A stretch of 24,820 nucleotides of DNA. It comes from a virus. A model generated the notes under the pieces. That model made no database searches and was not told the DNA's origin. It saw nothing but the letters and a program-made list of their open reading frames with translations. Below are positions 15,403 through 20,407 of this stretch, piece after piece; position 1 is the first letter of the stretch, and each line of letters starts with the position of its first letter. The translations under genes and the position numbers were made by a program. Location: positions 1-24,820 of IMG/VR virus record IMGVR_UViG_3300006078_000009; one strand, given 5' to 3'.

Positions 15403-15576
15403 TTAATATTCAAAAGTATCTAATGATTGGTTGTTAGCACCATCTAGGTTTGCATAGAAATCATCTTCGCTTTCCCAAACAGTTACTAAACCCTCACCAA
15501 TTATTAATACACGGTTGTTATCATTAACTTGTATTAGGTAGTTACCACCACCCGTTTCAATTTGTTTGTATTCCAT
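15403..15576 (-). CDS. Small beta-rich acidic protein, unknown
   Basis: A 57-residue protein: MEYKQIETGGGNYLIQVNDN, then strands RVLIIGEGLVTVWES and an acidic end (EDDFYANLDGANN, DTFEY). GAGG lies seven bases before the ATG. The alternating strands suggest a small beta-sheet fold. It fits between the coiled-coil gene and the tiny membrane-protein gene with gaps of only 2 and 13 bases. No family recognised. Confidence 0.55.
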   Translation of the reverse strand: MEYKQIETGGGNYLIQVNDNNRVLIIGEGLVTVWESEDDFYANLDGANNQSLDTFEY

Positions 15577-15578
15577 TA

Positions 15579-15944
15579 CTAATCCTCAAAGTTACAGTCA
15601 TTAGCCAAACCCATTATGCTGTCAAGTCTAGACTCTCTATCCTTTAAGCTCTTCTCTAGCCCTTGTATACGCATCGCTAGTTCTATTCTCATATTGTCGT
15701 GAGTCTTTAGCCATTTCTTTAGGCTTTCTTCTAGGTATTTGATGCGTATTTCTTGCCTTTCGTTTTCAACAAGTCGCTGTTCAATAGAACCGTGCCAACC
15801 TTGAGCGATTAAATCTATATCAGCTTTCGTGTATCCACAATCCCCTAGGTAGTTGGCGAACGATGCGTTCTCCTCTGTCAAGAAATCTTTCTGTACTTCT
15901 AAGTCTTCTACTAGCGTTGCTAGTGTTGTGTGTTGCTTATTCAT
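15579..15944 (-). CDS. Coiled-coil protein, unknown
   Basis: A 121-residue protein. The C-terminal two thirds (residues about 55-110) show heptad spacing of Leu/Ile with many Glu, Lys and Arg (RIKYLEESLKKWLKTH, IELAMRIQGLEKSLKDR). The N-terminal third (TLVEDLEVQKDFLTEENA) is also helical. It starts in an ATGA overlap with the upstream gene. It probably forms a dimer or oligomer through the coiled coil. It may be a scaffold or host-takeover protein, but nothing specific is visible. Confidence 0.6.
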   Translation of the reverse strand: MNKQHTTLATLVEDLEVQKDFLTEENASFANYLGDCGYTKADIDLIAQGWHGSIEQRLVENERQEIRIKYLEESLKKWLKTHDNMRIELAMRIQGLEKSLKDRESRLDSIMGLANDCNFED

Positions 15945-16150
15945 ATTAGTTTATCCTTTGCTCTAATTCCCTCTCTTACGCCCGCTAATTCAGACTCAAG
16001 CCATAACTCTGCTCGGTAATTAACCTCTTCTTGAGATAGCATTAGTTCTAAATCACCGTGGTGGACAAGTACGGCATCACCTTGCATGTAACAATCTATA
16101 TCGTAAGCCTCTAGGTAATTAATGCAGTACATTAGTGGTCTATTTTTCAT
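15941..16150 (-). CDS. Small protein, tandem paralogue of the next upstream gene
   Basis: A 69-residue protein (MKNRPLMYCINYLEAYDIDC...). It lines up with the neighbouring 74-residue protein across a shared pattern: helix, aliphatic G/D-I-x-x-[YW] strand, GD-x-[VL]-x-[VI] strand, [DN]-x-E-[LV] strand, and a closing [EV]-x-YR helix (EEVNYRAELW against SELSYRSDRF). This indicates an old tandem duplication. It starts by ATGA overlap after the AAGGGGGAAGT ribosome-binding site embedded in the upstream gene. Function unknown. Confidence 0.6.
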   Translation of the reverse strand: MKNRPLMYCINYLEAYDIDCYMQGDAVLVHHGDLELMLSQEEVNYRAELWLESELAGVREGIRAKDKLI

Positions 16151-16371
16151 ACTTCCCCCTTGTATTCACCTTTCATTTTAATTTCTCCTTGATTTTCATC
16201 CTTAAATCTATCAGATCGGTAGCTAAGTTCAGAAGTGCTTATTTGCACGGCAAACACCTCAAAGTTATCGTTCTCAACTTCGATATAAACGTCGCCATCG
16301 TCAATCCAAGCGTGTATTCCGTTTGTTATAAACCACTTCATTGCTTGTTTTACTTCAATGCTATTACTCAT
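16147..16371 (-). CDS. Small acidic protein, tandem paralogue
   Basis: A 74-residue protein: MSNSIEVKQAMKWFITNG, then strands HAWIDDGDVYIEVEND and FEVFAVQIS, then SELSYRSDRF. It ends in KGEYKGEV, the same eight residues that end the next upstream protein, because the coding DNA of the C-terminus also holds the ribosome-binding site and start of the following gene. It is paralogous to the 69-residue protein downstream. ATGA overlaps at both ends. Function unknown; this kind of small beta-hairpin protein is common in early operons of aquatic phages. Confidence 0.6.
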   Translation of the reverse strand: MSNSIEVKQAMKWFITNGIHAWIDDGDVYIEVENDNFEVFAVQISTSELSYRSDRFKDENQGEIKMKGEYKGEV

Positions 16372-16394
16372 ACTTCCCCCTTGTATTCACCTTT
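16147..16394 (-). repeat. Duplicated 27-bp translation-coupling cassette
   Basis: The 27 bases at 16147-16173 and 16368-16394 are identical. On the minus strand each encodes KGEYKGEV-stop, contains the AAGGGGGAAGT ribosome-binding site, and ends in the ATGA that starts the next gene. A shorter 14-base version is at 16541-16554. Confidence 0.85.
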
Positions 16395-16544
16395 AGTTAC
16401 AATTTCATTCAAGCAAAGTTCTGCTTCGTATAGCGTCCAAAAATCATACGAGAAGCTACGCTCAAGCACATCACCGTTTGATACTTGATATTCCGTGCGA
16501 CCATCGTCTTGCTTTACCTTTACTATCTGCATTTTCATATTCAT
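16368..16544 (-). CDS. Small protein with the shared KGEYKGEV end, unknown
   Basis: A 58-residue protein from the first ATG of M-N-M-K-M. The first ATG is best placed: AGGGGG ends four bases before it, and it forms an ATGA overlap with the upstream stop. The sequence has two strands (QIVKVKQDDGRTEYQVSNG) and a helix around FWTLYEAELCLNEIV. The C-terminal eight residues are encoded by the duplicated coupling cassette. No known domain. Confidence 0.6.
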   Translation of the reverse strand: MNMKMQIVKVKQDDGRTEYQVSNGDVLERSFSYDFWTLYEAELCLNEIVTKGEYKGEV

Positions 16545-16726
16545 ACTTCCCCCTCAGTTATATCATCTAACGCAGACAGAAATAACTCGACTTCATGATC
16601 CTCTGAGCTACCCTCACTTATTTCATCGTTCATAAGTTCCCAAGATTCCATGATCTGGGATTTGAGATGTGGGTATCTATTTATTGCGGCCGATGCCTTT
16701 GAATTTGCTGTTGCTGTGTCACTCAT
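16541..16726 (-). CDS. Small acidic helical protein, unknown
   Basis: A 61-residue protein with an Ala/Ser-rich start (MSDTATANSKASAAINRYP) and an acidic C-terminal half (NDEISEGSSEDHEVELF, LDDITEGEV). GAGGATAAATC precedes the ATG, which overlaps the upstream stop as ATGA. It ends in GEV, like the two genes after it, since those codons hold the next ribosome-binding site. Function unknown. Confidence 0.55.
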   Translation of the reverse strand: MSDTATANSKASAAINRYPHLKSQIMESWELMNDEISEGSSEDHEVELFLSALDDITEGEV

Positions 16727-16959
16727 GATTTATCCTCTAGCATTCTATTGTAAATCTCAATGTACTCATCTGAGGTAGCATAAGTGAGTAGTTCGTAGCT
16801 TTCACGCGCCATTAGAGCCATGTTTATCACTTCTGTGTGATCTTGCATTACTGAAGCCTTTAAGTCACCCGTAACAGCTGTATATAGATCCTCTAGCTTT
16901 GCATGGTGCAACTTGCAATCGATGGCCAACGTTTTAATTTTGTTTTTTAATTCTTTCAT
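16723..16959 (-). CDS. Small helical protein, second gene of the early operon
   Basis: A 78-residue protein from the ATG at 16959 (MKELKNKIKTLAIDCKLHHA). The five-codon longer form would need a TTG start. Almost wholly helical with His/Lys-rich and Met-rich segments (INMALMARESYELLTYA). It starts two bases after the stop of the winged-helix gene and ends in ATGA with the next gene. No recognised family; early position suggests host modification or regulation. Confidence 0.55.
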   Translation of the reverse strand: MKELKNKIKTLAIDCKLHHAKLEDLYTAVTGDLKASVMQDHTEVINMALMARESYELLTYATSDEYIEIYNRMLEDKS

Positions 16960-16961
16960 GA

Positions 16962-17264
16962 TTAAATATCCCAATTAACAGTTAGAATATTCTTTCTACG
17001 GTCTATTGTGTCTTGTGCTTTTGAGATCATTTCTGCATTAAGTAATTTAACAATTGATCTTTTTATAGTTGATACTCCATAGCCTCTAAAGTATTTTGTT
17101 TTGCGTGTCTTTTGTATTGTTACCCTTTGATGTGCTGAGATATAGATGAATATAGCCATGTCTATGTCATTCAATTTAACATTGTAAATATCTGATAACT
17201 CAGATTGAAAATCTTTAGTCTTGCTGAGTATTGGCCAAATGTGTCTAGCGTGTTTTTCTTGCAT
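16962..17264 (-). CDS. Winged-helix (MarR/replication-regulator-like) protein, first gene of the early operon
   Basis: A 100-residue protein from the ATG at 17264. I prefer this over the ORF start at 17348 because GGAGA lies four bases before it, while the extra upstream codons are repeat DNA. Residues about 38-98 form a winged helix-turn-helix: IDMAIFIYISAHQRVTIQK, then GVSTIKRSIVKLLNAEMISK (recognition helix) and a two-strand wing (AQDTIDRRKNILTVNW). As first gene behind a sigma70-type promoter with repeats between promoter and start, it may autoregulate the operon. Family recognised only at fold level. Confidence 0.6.
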   Translation of the reverse strand: MQEKHARHIWPILSKTKDFQSELSDIYNVKLNDIDMAIFIYISAHQRVTIQKTRKTKYFRGYGVSTIKRSIVKLLNAEMISKAQDTIDRRKNILTVNWDI

Positions 17265-17284
17265 ATTTTCTCCATGATTAATGT

Positions 17285-17316
17285 TTCGTAACGACTTCGT
17301 ACTACTTCGTAACGAC
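17285..17316. repeat. Three phased TTCGTAACGAC units upstream of the early operon
   Basis: TTCGTAACGAC (17285-17295), TTCGTACTAC (17296-17305) and TTCGTAACGAC (17306-17316) lie head-to-tail at 11 and 10 bp, about one helical turn each. They are between the promoter and the first gene of the minus operon. The same units occur inside the O-like gene at 12361-12392. They could be operator or initiator sites. Confidence 0.6.
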
Positions 17317-17353
17317 TTAGTTAGTAACGCGTAAATCAACGTTATCAAGGTCT

Positions 17354-17381
17354 ATTCTAACCTAATATTCTAGTGTGTCAA
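17354..17381 (-). promoter_or_regulatory. Early minus-strand promoter
   Basis: On the minus strand: TTGACA (17376-17381), a 16-bp spacer and TAGAAT (17354-17359), a strong sigma70-type match. It is about 90 bases before the first ATG of the operon. A second TATTGACACA copy at 17428-17436 suggests an upstream alternative or an operator. Confidence 0.65.
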
Positions 17382-17447
17382 TAGTGTATAGCAAAATAAA
17401 CATAAATAAATCATAGTGATCTATTCTGTGTCAATACCGCTGTTAAT

Positions 17448-17800
17448 CTTTTTCTTTTTTCTTTTTTTTATTATTATTATTATTAGTAAGCCTTTTTTCA
17501 GTTGATAACCTAAAAAAAACTAGATAAATCAAAGCTTTAGATAGTGGATAACAATGTTGATAAGGTTGGTATGGGATTGTGGATAAGTGGATAACTTCGC
17601 TGTTTTAGATGGGTTATTAACAATATTGAGTGGTTGTGGATAACGTGCAACTCACCTATGTTGATAACTTAACGCGATGCTCACTTAACGTGATACCCAC
17701 CCTTAACGCGATGCTCACCTAATGTTTATAACTGTGTTGATAACTAGCTTTTTTAAGATTTGGTTGTGGATAACTATCTCTTTTTTGTGGATAACTTTAT
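17448..17800. other. Origin-like region: DnaA boxes and AT-rich tract
   Basis: This gene-free divergent region starts with a T-rich tract and ATT repeats (17448-17486), a candidate unwinding element. It is followed by four exact TGTGGATAA boxes (17578, 17635, 17765, 17786), the complement of TTATCCACA. Variants are also present: TGTTGATAA at 17555, 17659 and 17735; AGTGGATAA at 17543 and 17586; AGTTGATAA at 17500. All point the same way. A 16-18 bp repeat array lies among them. This resembles a plasmid or chromosomal origin using host DnaA. Origin function is inferred. Confidence 0.6.
17641..17719. repeat. 16-18 bp direct-repeat array 1 (iteron-like)
   Basis: Units at 17641-17656 (degenerate), 17669-17684, 17685-17702 and 17703-17719 fit TTAACG[CT]GAT[AG]C[CT]CACC. 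They have no spacers, apart from the gap after the first unit, which holds a TGTTGATAA box. The same family recurs at 18441-18507. Confidence 0.75.
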
Positions 17801-17813
17801 TTATAATTTAGTG

Positions 17814-17841
17814 TTGCAAAAGTATATACTACTGCTATAAT
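17814..17841 (+). promoter_or_regulatory. Early plus-strand promoter
   Basis: TTGCAA (17814-17819), a 16-bp spacer and a perfect TATAAT (17836-17841), with transcription expected near 17848, about 28 bases before the GTG start of the first plus-strand early gene. Confidence 0.7.
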
Positions 17842-17875
17842 TCAATCTCTTAAATAAAAACATGGAGTTTTAAAA

Positions 17876-18199
17876 GTGAAAAAGATAACCGAAGACAGCG
17901 TTAAAGCCTTTTTTAAAGGTAGTAAATTAACAAAGGGAAACATGAGTATTAATACCGATATGTATTTTGAAACTGATCGTGTTATGAGATTGCACGGTAA
18001 TGCAATTGCATGGATTAAAGGAAGTTATTTGACCATTAGTGATTGTGGATGGCAAACGGTAACTACTAAAGAGCGATTGAATGGGATTTTAACCCACTTG
18101 AATTTAGGATATATCTTTCAAAAGGATTTTGTTTGGTATTATTCGGCCGGTAACGGTTGCGTTAAACCTTTCAATGGATCAATGGAGGTTAAATTATGA
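17876..18199 (+). CDS. Small conserved-looking phage protein, unknown
   Basis: A 107-residue protein starting at a GTG, with GGAG eight bases before it. It has a pattern I associate with small uncharacterised phage and plasmid proteins: VKAFFKGSKLTKGNMSI, a strand pair around RLHGNAIAWIKG, then LTISDCGWQTVTTKERLNGI and FQKDFVWYYSAGNG. The D-x-GW-x-T-x-T-x-RLN segment seems the conserved core. No enzymatic motif is evident. It is first in a two-gene cassette flanked by the two repeat arrays, directly downstream of the DnaA-box region, so a replication or copy-control role is possible but unproven. Confidence 0.6.
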   Translation: MKKITEDSVKAFFKGSKLTKGNMSINTDMYFETDRVMRLHGNAIAWIKGSYLTISDCGWQTVTTKERLNGILTHLNLGYIFQKDFVWYYSAGNGCVKPFNGSMEVKL

Positions 18200-18444
18200 G
18201 CTATTATGTAACTAGAAAAAATGAGGATATAGTTGAGTACCTTGATAGCAGATCTAAAAGATGGAAGTCTTATTTTAAGATCAAACAAGGGTTAGATTGT
18301 GGATATAAGACAGAAAAAGGTGCAACTAAAAAACTGATCGAAGTTCAGGTGATTATTAAAGAATATTTTAATAAATCTAGTCTTGAATCTATCAGAAGTC
18401 GCAATATTGATGACTTTTTATACCTTTCAAGGATAGATCATTAA
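18196..18444 (+). CDS. Small basic protein, second gene of the flanked cassette
   Basis: An 82-residue protein overlapping the previous gene by ATGA. It is Lys/Arg-rich in the first half (RKNEDIVEYLDSRSKRWKSYF, KTEKGATKKL) and helical in the second. The basic character would suit nucleic-acid binding. Its TAA stop codon lies inside the first unit of the second repeat array, so the array may have been laid down or duplicated at the end of this gene. No family recognised. Confidence 0.55.
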   Translation: MSYYVTRKNEDIVEYLDSRSKRWKSYFKIKQGLDCGYKTEKGATKKLIEVQVIIKEYFNKSSLESIRSRNIDDFLYLSRIDH

Positions 18445-18507
18445 CGCGATGCCCACCTAACGTGATGCCTACCTAACGCGGTGCCTACCCTTAACGTGAT
18501 ACCCACC
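18441..18507. repeat. 16-17 bp direct-repeat array 2 (iteron-like)
   Basis: Four contiguous units at 18441-18457, 18458-18473, 18474-18490 and 18491-18507 fit [T]TAACG[CT]G[AG]T[AG]CC[CT]ACC. They have the same orientation as array 1, about 800 bp away. The first unit contains the stop codon of the 82-residue gene, and the last supplies one arm of the following terminator. Confidence 0.8.
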
Positions 18508-18534
18508 TAAGATTTATTCAAAGGTGGTTTTTTT
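18503..18534 (+). terminator. Intrinsic terminator after the two-gene cassette
   Basis: CCACCT (18503-18508) pairs with AGGTGG (18522-18527) across a 13-nt loop, followed by seven T residues. Its 5' arm is the end of the last array unit. Confidence 0.55.
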
Positions 18535-18636
18535 GTTTTTTAGGTGTAGTAAATTAGCTGAAAATTTGAAAACTTGAAAAATTCGGCCAACTTAATTTAA
18601 TTAAATATAAGAGCCATTCTGGTATTTGTTTTGGCT

Positions 18637-18691
18637 TATAATTTGATTACTGATTAATTTTGATCAGTCTTTAAAACATGGAGTTTTTAAA
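18637..18691 (+). promoter_or_regulatory. Promoter, operator dyad and repeated leader for the 18692 gene
   Basis: TATAAT at 18637-18642 has no good -35. ACTGAT-N8-ATCAGT at 18649-18668 is an inverted repeat over the expected start point. It is followed by AAAACATGGAGTTTTTAAA, nearly the same leader as before the 17876 gene. Repressor-controlled expression is likely. Confidence 0.45.
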
Positions 18692-18958
18692 ATGGAAAAA
18701 TATATAGTGGATGATACTTATAGAGATGAAATAACAAAATTTGAAAGTTACGACGACGCAATTCGGTATTGCTATGAGCAAGAAATAATTTGCTACTCAC
18801 AGGCAATGAATTACTTAATCGAAAATGATTGTTCATTGTATGAGTCAATTCAATCTTGTGTTGATATGGGATTTGAATTAAAAGGGATTAATAGTGAAAC
18901 TTTGGCCAACGTGCATTATCAAGATGCATTAATGAATTCAATTAAGGAGATTAATTAA
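18692..18958 (+). CDS. Small acidic, Cys/Tyr-containing early protein, unknown
   Basis: An 88-residue acidic protein (MEKYIVDDTYRDEITKFESY...), mainly helical. Five cysteines are spread through it (for example YCYEQEIICY, NDCSL, QSCVDMG) but not in a zinc-type spacing. GGAG is eight bases before the ATG. It is first in a run with the 57- and 111-residue genes. No domain recognised. Confidence 0.55.
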   Translation: MEKYIVDDTYRDEITKFESYDDAIRYCYEQEIICYSQAMNYLIENDCSLYESIQSCVDMGFELKGINSETLANVHYQDALMNSIKEIN

Positions 18959-18959
18959 G

Positions 18960-19133
18960 ATGCTAATAACAAACACTAAAATGGCTCAGTTTTTAACCCT
19001 AAAGAGTGCTTTAAAACTTGAGATCATAGGTTTGAAAAGATCCGGCCGGAGCGCATATTCAATTGTCAAGCAAGAATACGATCTAAAAGGATCAAAACAA
19101 AGGGTTTTAGATCAAATGGAGGCTATGTTGTGA
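18960..19133 (+). CDS. Small basic conserved-looking phage protein
   Basis: A 57-residue protein. The pattern FLTLKSALKLEIIGLKRSGR then SAYSIVKQEYDLKGSKQRVL and DQMEAML resembles a family of tiny basic proteins found in phages and integrative elements, whose function I do not know. GGAG lies in the end of the upstream gene. It ends in a GTGA overlap with the next gene. The three GATC sites within its second half belong to the GATC-rich stretch. Confidence 0.6.
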   Translation: MLITNTKMAQFLTLKSALKLEIIGLKRSGRSAYSIVKQEYDLKGSKQRVLDQMEAML

Positions 19134-19465
19134 GTAATTCAAAAGGTAGATCACTAATAAGAAGATTAGTCGCGTTAGATTCTTGGATCTTAAATGCTTC
19201 GATAGAGGATATTTACAATGGCTCAGATCCAGGGTTTGTCTATAAGTGGCAATATAAGCAACTAAGCGGGTTTGATCAGAAGCTAGCTAGTATTATCAGT
19301 CATGCGGACGGTGGTAATATAATTAAACTTTATAAAGGTTTTCCCGATCAAGTCGTGGCAATGCGTGCATTTTCTATTAAGACCGGTTTTTGGCCGTTTA
19401 TAGAGGATCGAACGCACGAAGTAGAGGATCATTTACGATTATTAATAGATCAGGTTAATGCTTAA
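19130..19465 (+). CDS. Early protein of unknown function
   Basis: A 111-residue protein beginning at a GTG that overlaps the previous TGA; GGAGG stands ten bases upstream. It has a basic start (KGRSLIRRLVALDSWIL) and an aromatic middle (FVYKWQYKQLSGFDQKL). The C-terminal half has KTGFWPFIEDRTHEVEDHLRLLIDQ. No motif recognised. It is the last well-supported gene before the long gene-free stretch. Confidence 0.55.
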   Translation: MSNSKGRSLIRRLVALDSWILNASIEDIYNGSDPGFVYKWQYKQLSGFDQKLASIISHADGGNIIKLYKGFPDQVVAMRAFSIKTGFWPFIEDRTHEVEDHLRLLIDQVNA

Positions 19466-19535
19466 AGAGTTGCTAAATATCTTAATGGCAATTGATCTGA
19501 TCAGCAAAGAAATGCTAAAGGATCTGATAGGGTAA
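19458..19535 (+). CDS. Possible 25-residue ORF at the end of the early plus cluster
   Basis: MLKELLNILMAIDLISKEML plus KDLIG: an amphipathic helix starting inside the end of the 111-residue gene (AGGTTAATG, a weak and very close RBS). It is followed by a terminator 20 bases later, which would make it the last gene of the transcript. It could be coupled by overlap or be chance. Confidence 0.35.
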   Translation: MLKELLNILMAIDLISKEMLKDLIG

Positions 19536-19554
19536 ATTAATAGGGGAGATTAAT

Positions 19555-19582
19555 AAGAGCCGGTTAAATAGCCGGTTTTTTT
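19555..19582 (+). terminator. Terminator of the early plus cluster
   Basis: AAGAGCCGG-N8-CCGG followed by a run of nine or more T residues. The GC core is only CCGG/CCGG, extended by A-T and G-U pairs. Confidence 0.55.
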
Positions 19583-19706
19583 TCGTCTGATCAAAGATGT
19601 ATAAGTGTGTTGATAAGTTTTCTGCGGCTCATACTTAAGTAGTTGATTAATGAGTAATAATTACCAGTGTAAAAGTGTTGATAACTATTCAGATTATTAT
19701 CAAGCG

Positions 19707-19730
19707 TTGGAAGTTAAAATTAACATCCAA
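19707..19730. promoter_or_regulatory. 24-bp near-palindromic operator candidate
   Basis: TTGGA-A-GTTAA-AA-TTAAC-A-TCCAA: 20 of 24 positions are symmetric. Its left 14 bases (GTTGGAAGTTAAAA, from 19706) recur exactly at 19833-19846. This is the form of a dimeric repressor or activator site. Confidence 0.5.
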
Positions 19731-20164
19731 AAGGTTATAAATTAACTTCTAGGGTATTTGTTTGGATCTGATCTAGGGGTTCAAGGGGATAGATCATGTA
19801 ATTTATCTTTTAATAAAGATCTTTTGGTAGTGGTTGGAAGTTAAAAGGATATTTGGATCATAACGGCTTAGTTTAATTAGTGGATTAATGATTAAATTAT
19901 TGTTTGATCGTGGCGTTGATGCTTTGAAAATACTGCGTGGGTTTGTCTATGGGTTGTTAATCCCTTAATTATTTACTTTTCAAACGTTTTTACTCTGGTG
20001 GTTTAACTCTTAGAGTAAATTCAAGCAAACCTATATAGAGAAAGGCCTATAGCTGATACCGTTTCTAGTGTTTGGCAGGGGGGAGGCTCACTTGACCCTA
20101 TGCAACAATGGATACTATACCCAAGACAGAAGAAACGTAATTTGAAAAAAAAGGAAGAACATAT

Positions 20165-20212
20165 AGATAGACCTACTTAGCAGGTTTAAGTTACTGCTAC
20201 TTGTGCCTATCT
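20165..20212. promoter_or_regulatory. Large symmetric dyad upstream of terminase
   Basis: AGATAG-N7-TAGCAG-N10-CTGCTA-N7-CTATCT, two nested 6-bp stems with an even 7x7 internal loop. As DNA it could be a protein-binding or packaging site; as RNA a hairpin. Function unknown. Confidence 0.45.
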
Positions 20213-20345
20213 GGATTAACTATGTTAGTTCAATTGATTGTACTATGAAGATGTCTGTGTAATAACAATGAACATTGCTATGAAGTAACAAACTAGTTAA
20301 GGAAGATTTTAGCTGATAGATACTATATTGTCAAGTCATAATATA

Positions 20346-20375
20346 TTGTATAAACTGAATGTATAGGTATATAAT
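20346..20375 (+). promoter_or_regulatory. Candidate packaging-operon promoter
   Basis: TTGTAT (20346-20351), an 18-bp spacer and TATAAT (20370-20375), about 33 bases before the small terminase ATG. A second weaker pair, TTGTCA (20328-20333) with TATAAA (20349-20354), overlaps it. Confidence 0.45.
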
Positions 20376-20407
20376 AATGGTACTTTAACCCGTGATGGAT
20401 AATTAAA

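Larger units (their letters stand above)
19536..20407. other. Long gene-free stretch before the terminase genes
   Basis: I find no convincing gene here. It holds a terminator (19555-19582), two TGTTGATAA boxes (19608, 19676), a 24-bp near-palindrome (19707-19730) with a half copy at 19833-19846, and part of a GATC-rich stretch. It also holds an 8-bp inverted repeat TTTACTCT / AGAGTAAA (19989-19996, 20012-20019), a G-rich spike (GGCAGGGGGGAGGC, 20074-20087), a large dyad (20165-20212) and the packaging promoter. Its place upstream of the small terminase suits a packaging start site or a control region. Confidence 0.6.

Noticed and set aside
16962-17348. 128-residue form of the winged-helix protein
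   Set aside because: The extra 28 codons lie in phased repeat DNA and lack an RBS at 17348, whereas GGAGA sits directly before the ATG at 17264.
17641-18507. CRISPR array
   Set aside because: The repeats are 16-18 bp and run head to tail without unique spacers of constant length, and there are no cas genes. They fit iterons or operators.
20100-20180. 26-residue basic ORF before terminase
   Set aside because: The GGAGG upstream is too far (13 bases) and the frame runs into the dyad; a non-coding role fits the region better.
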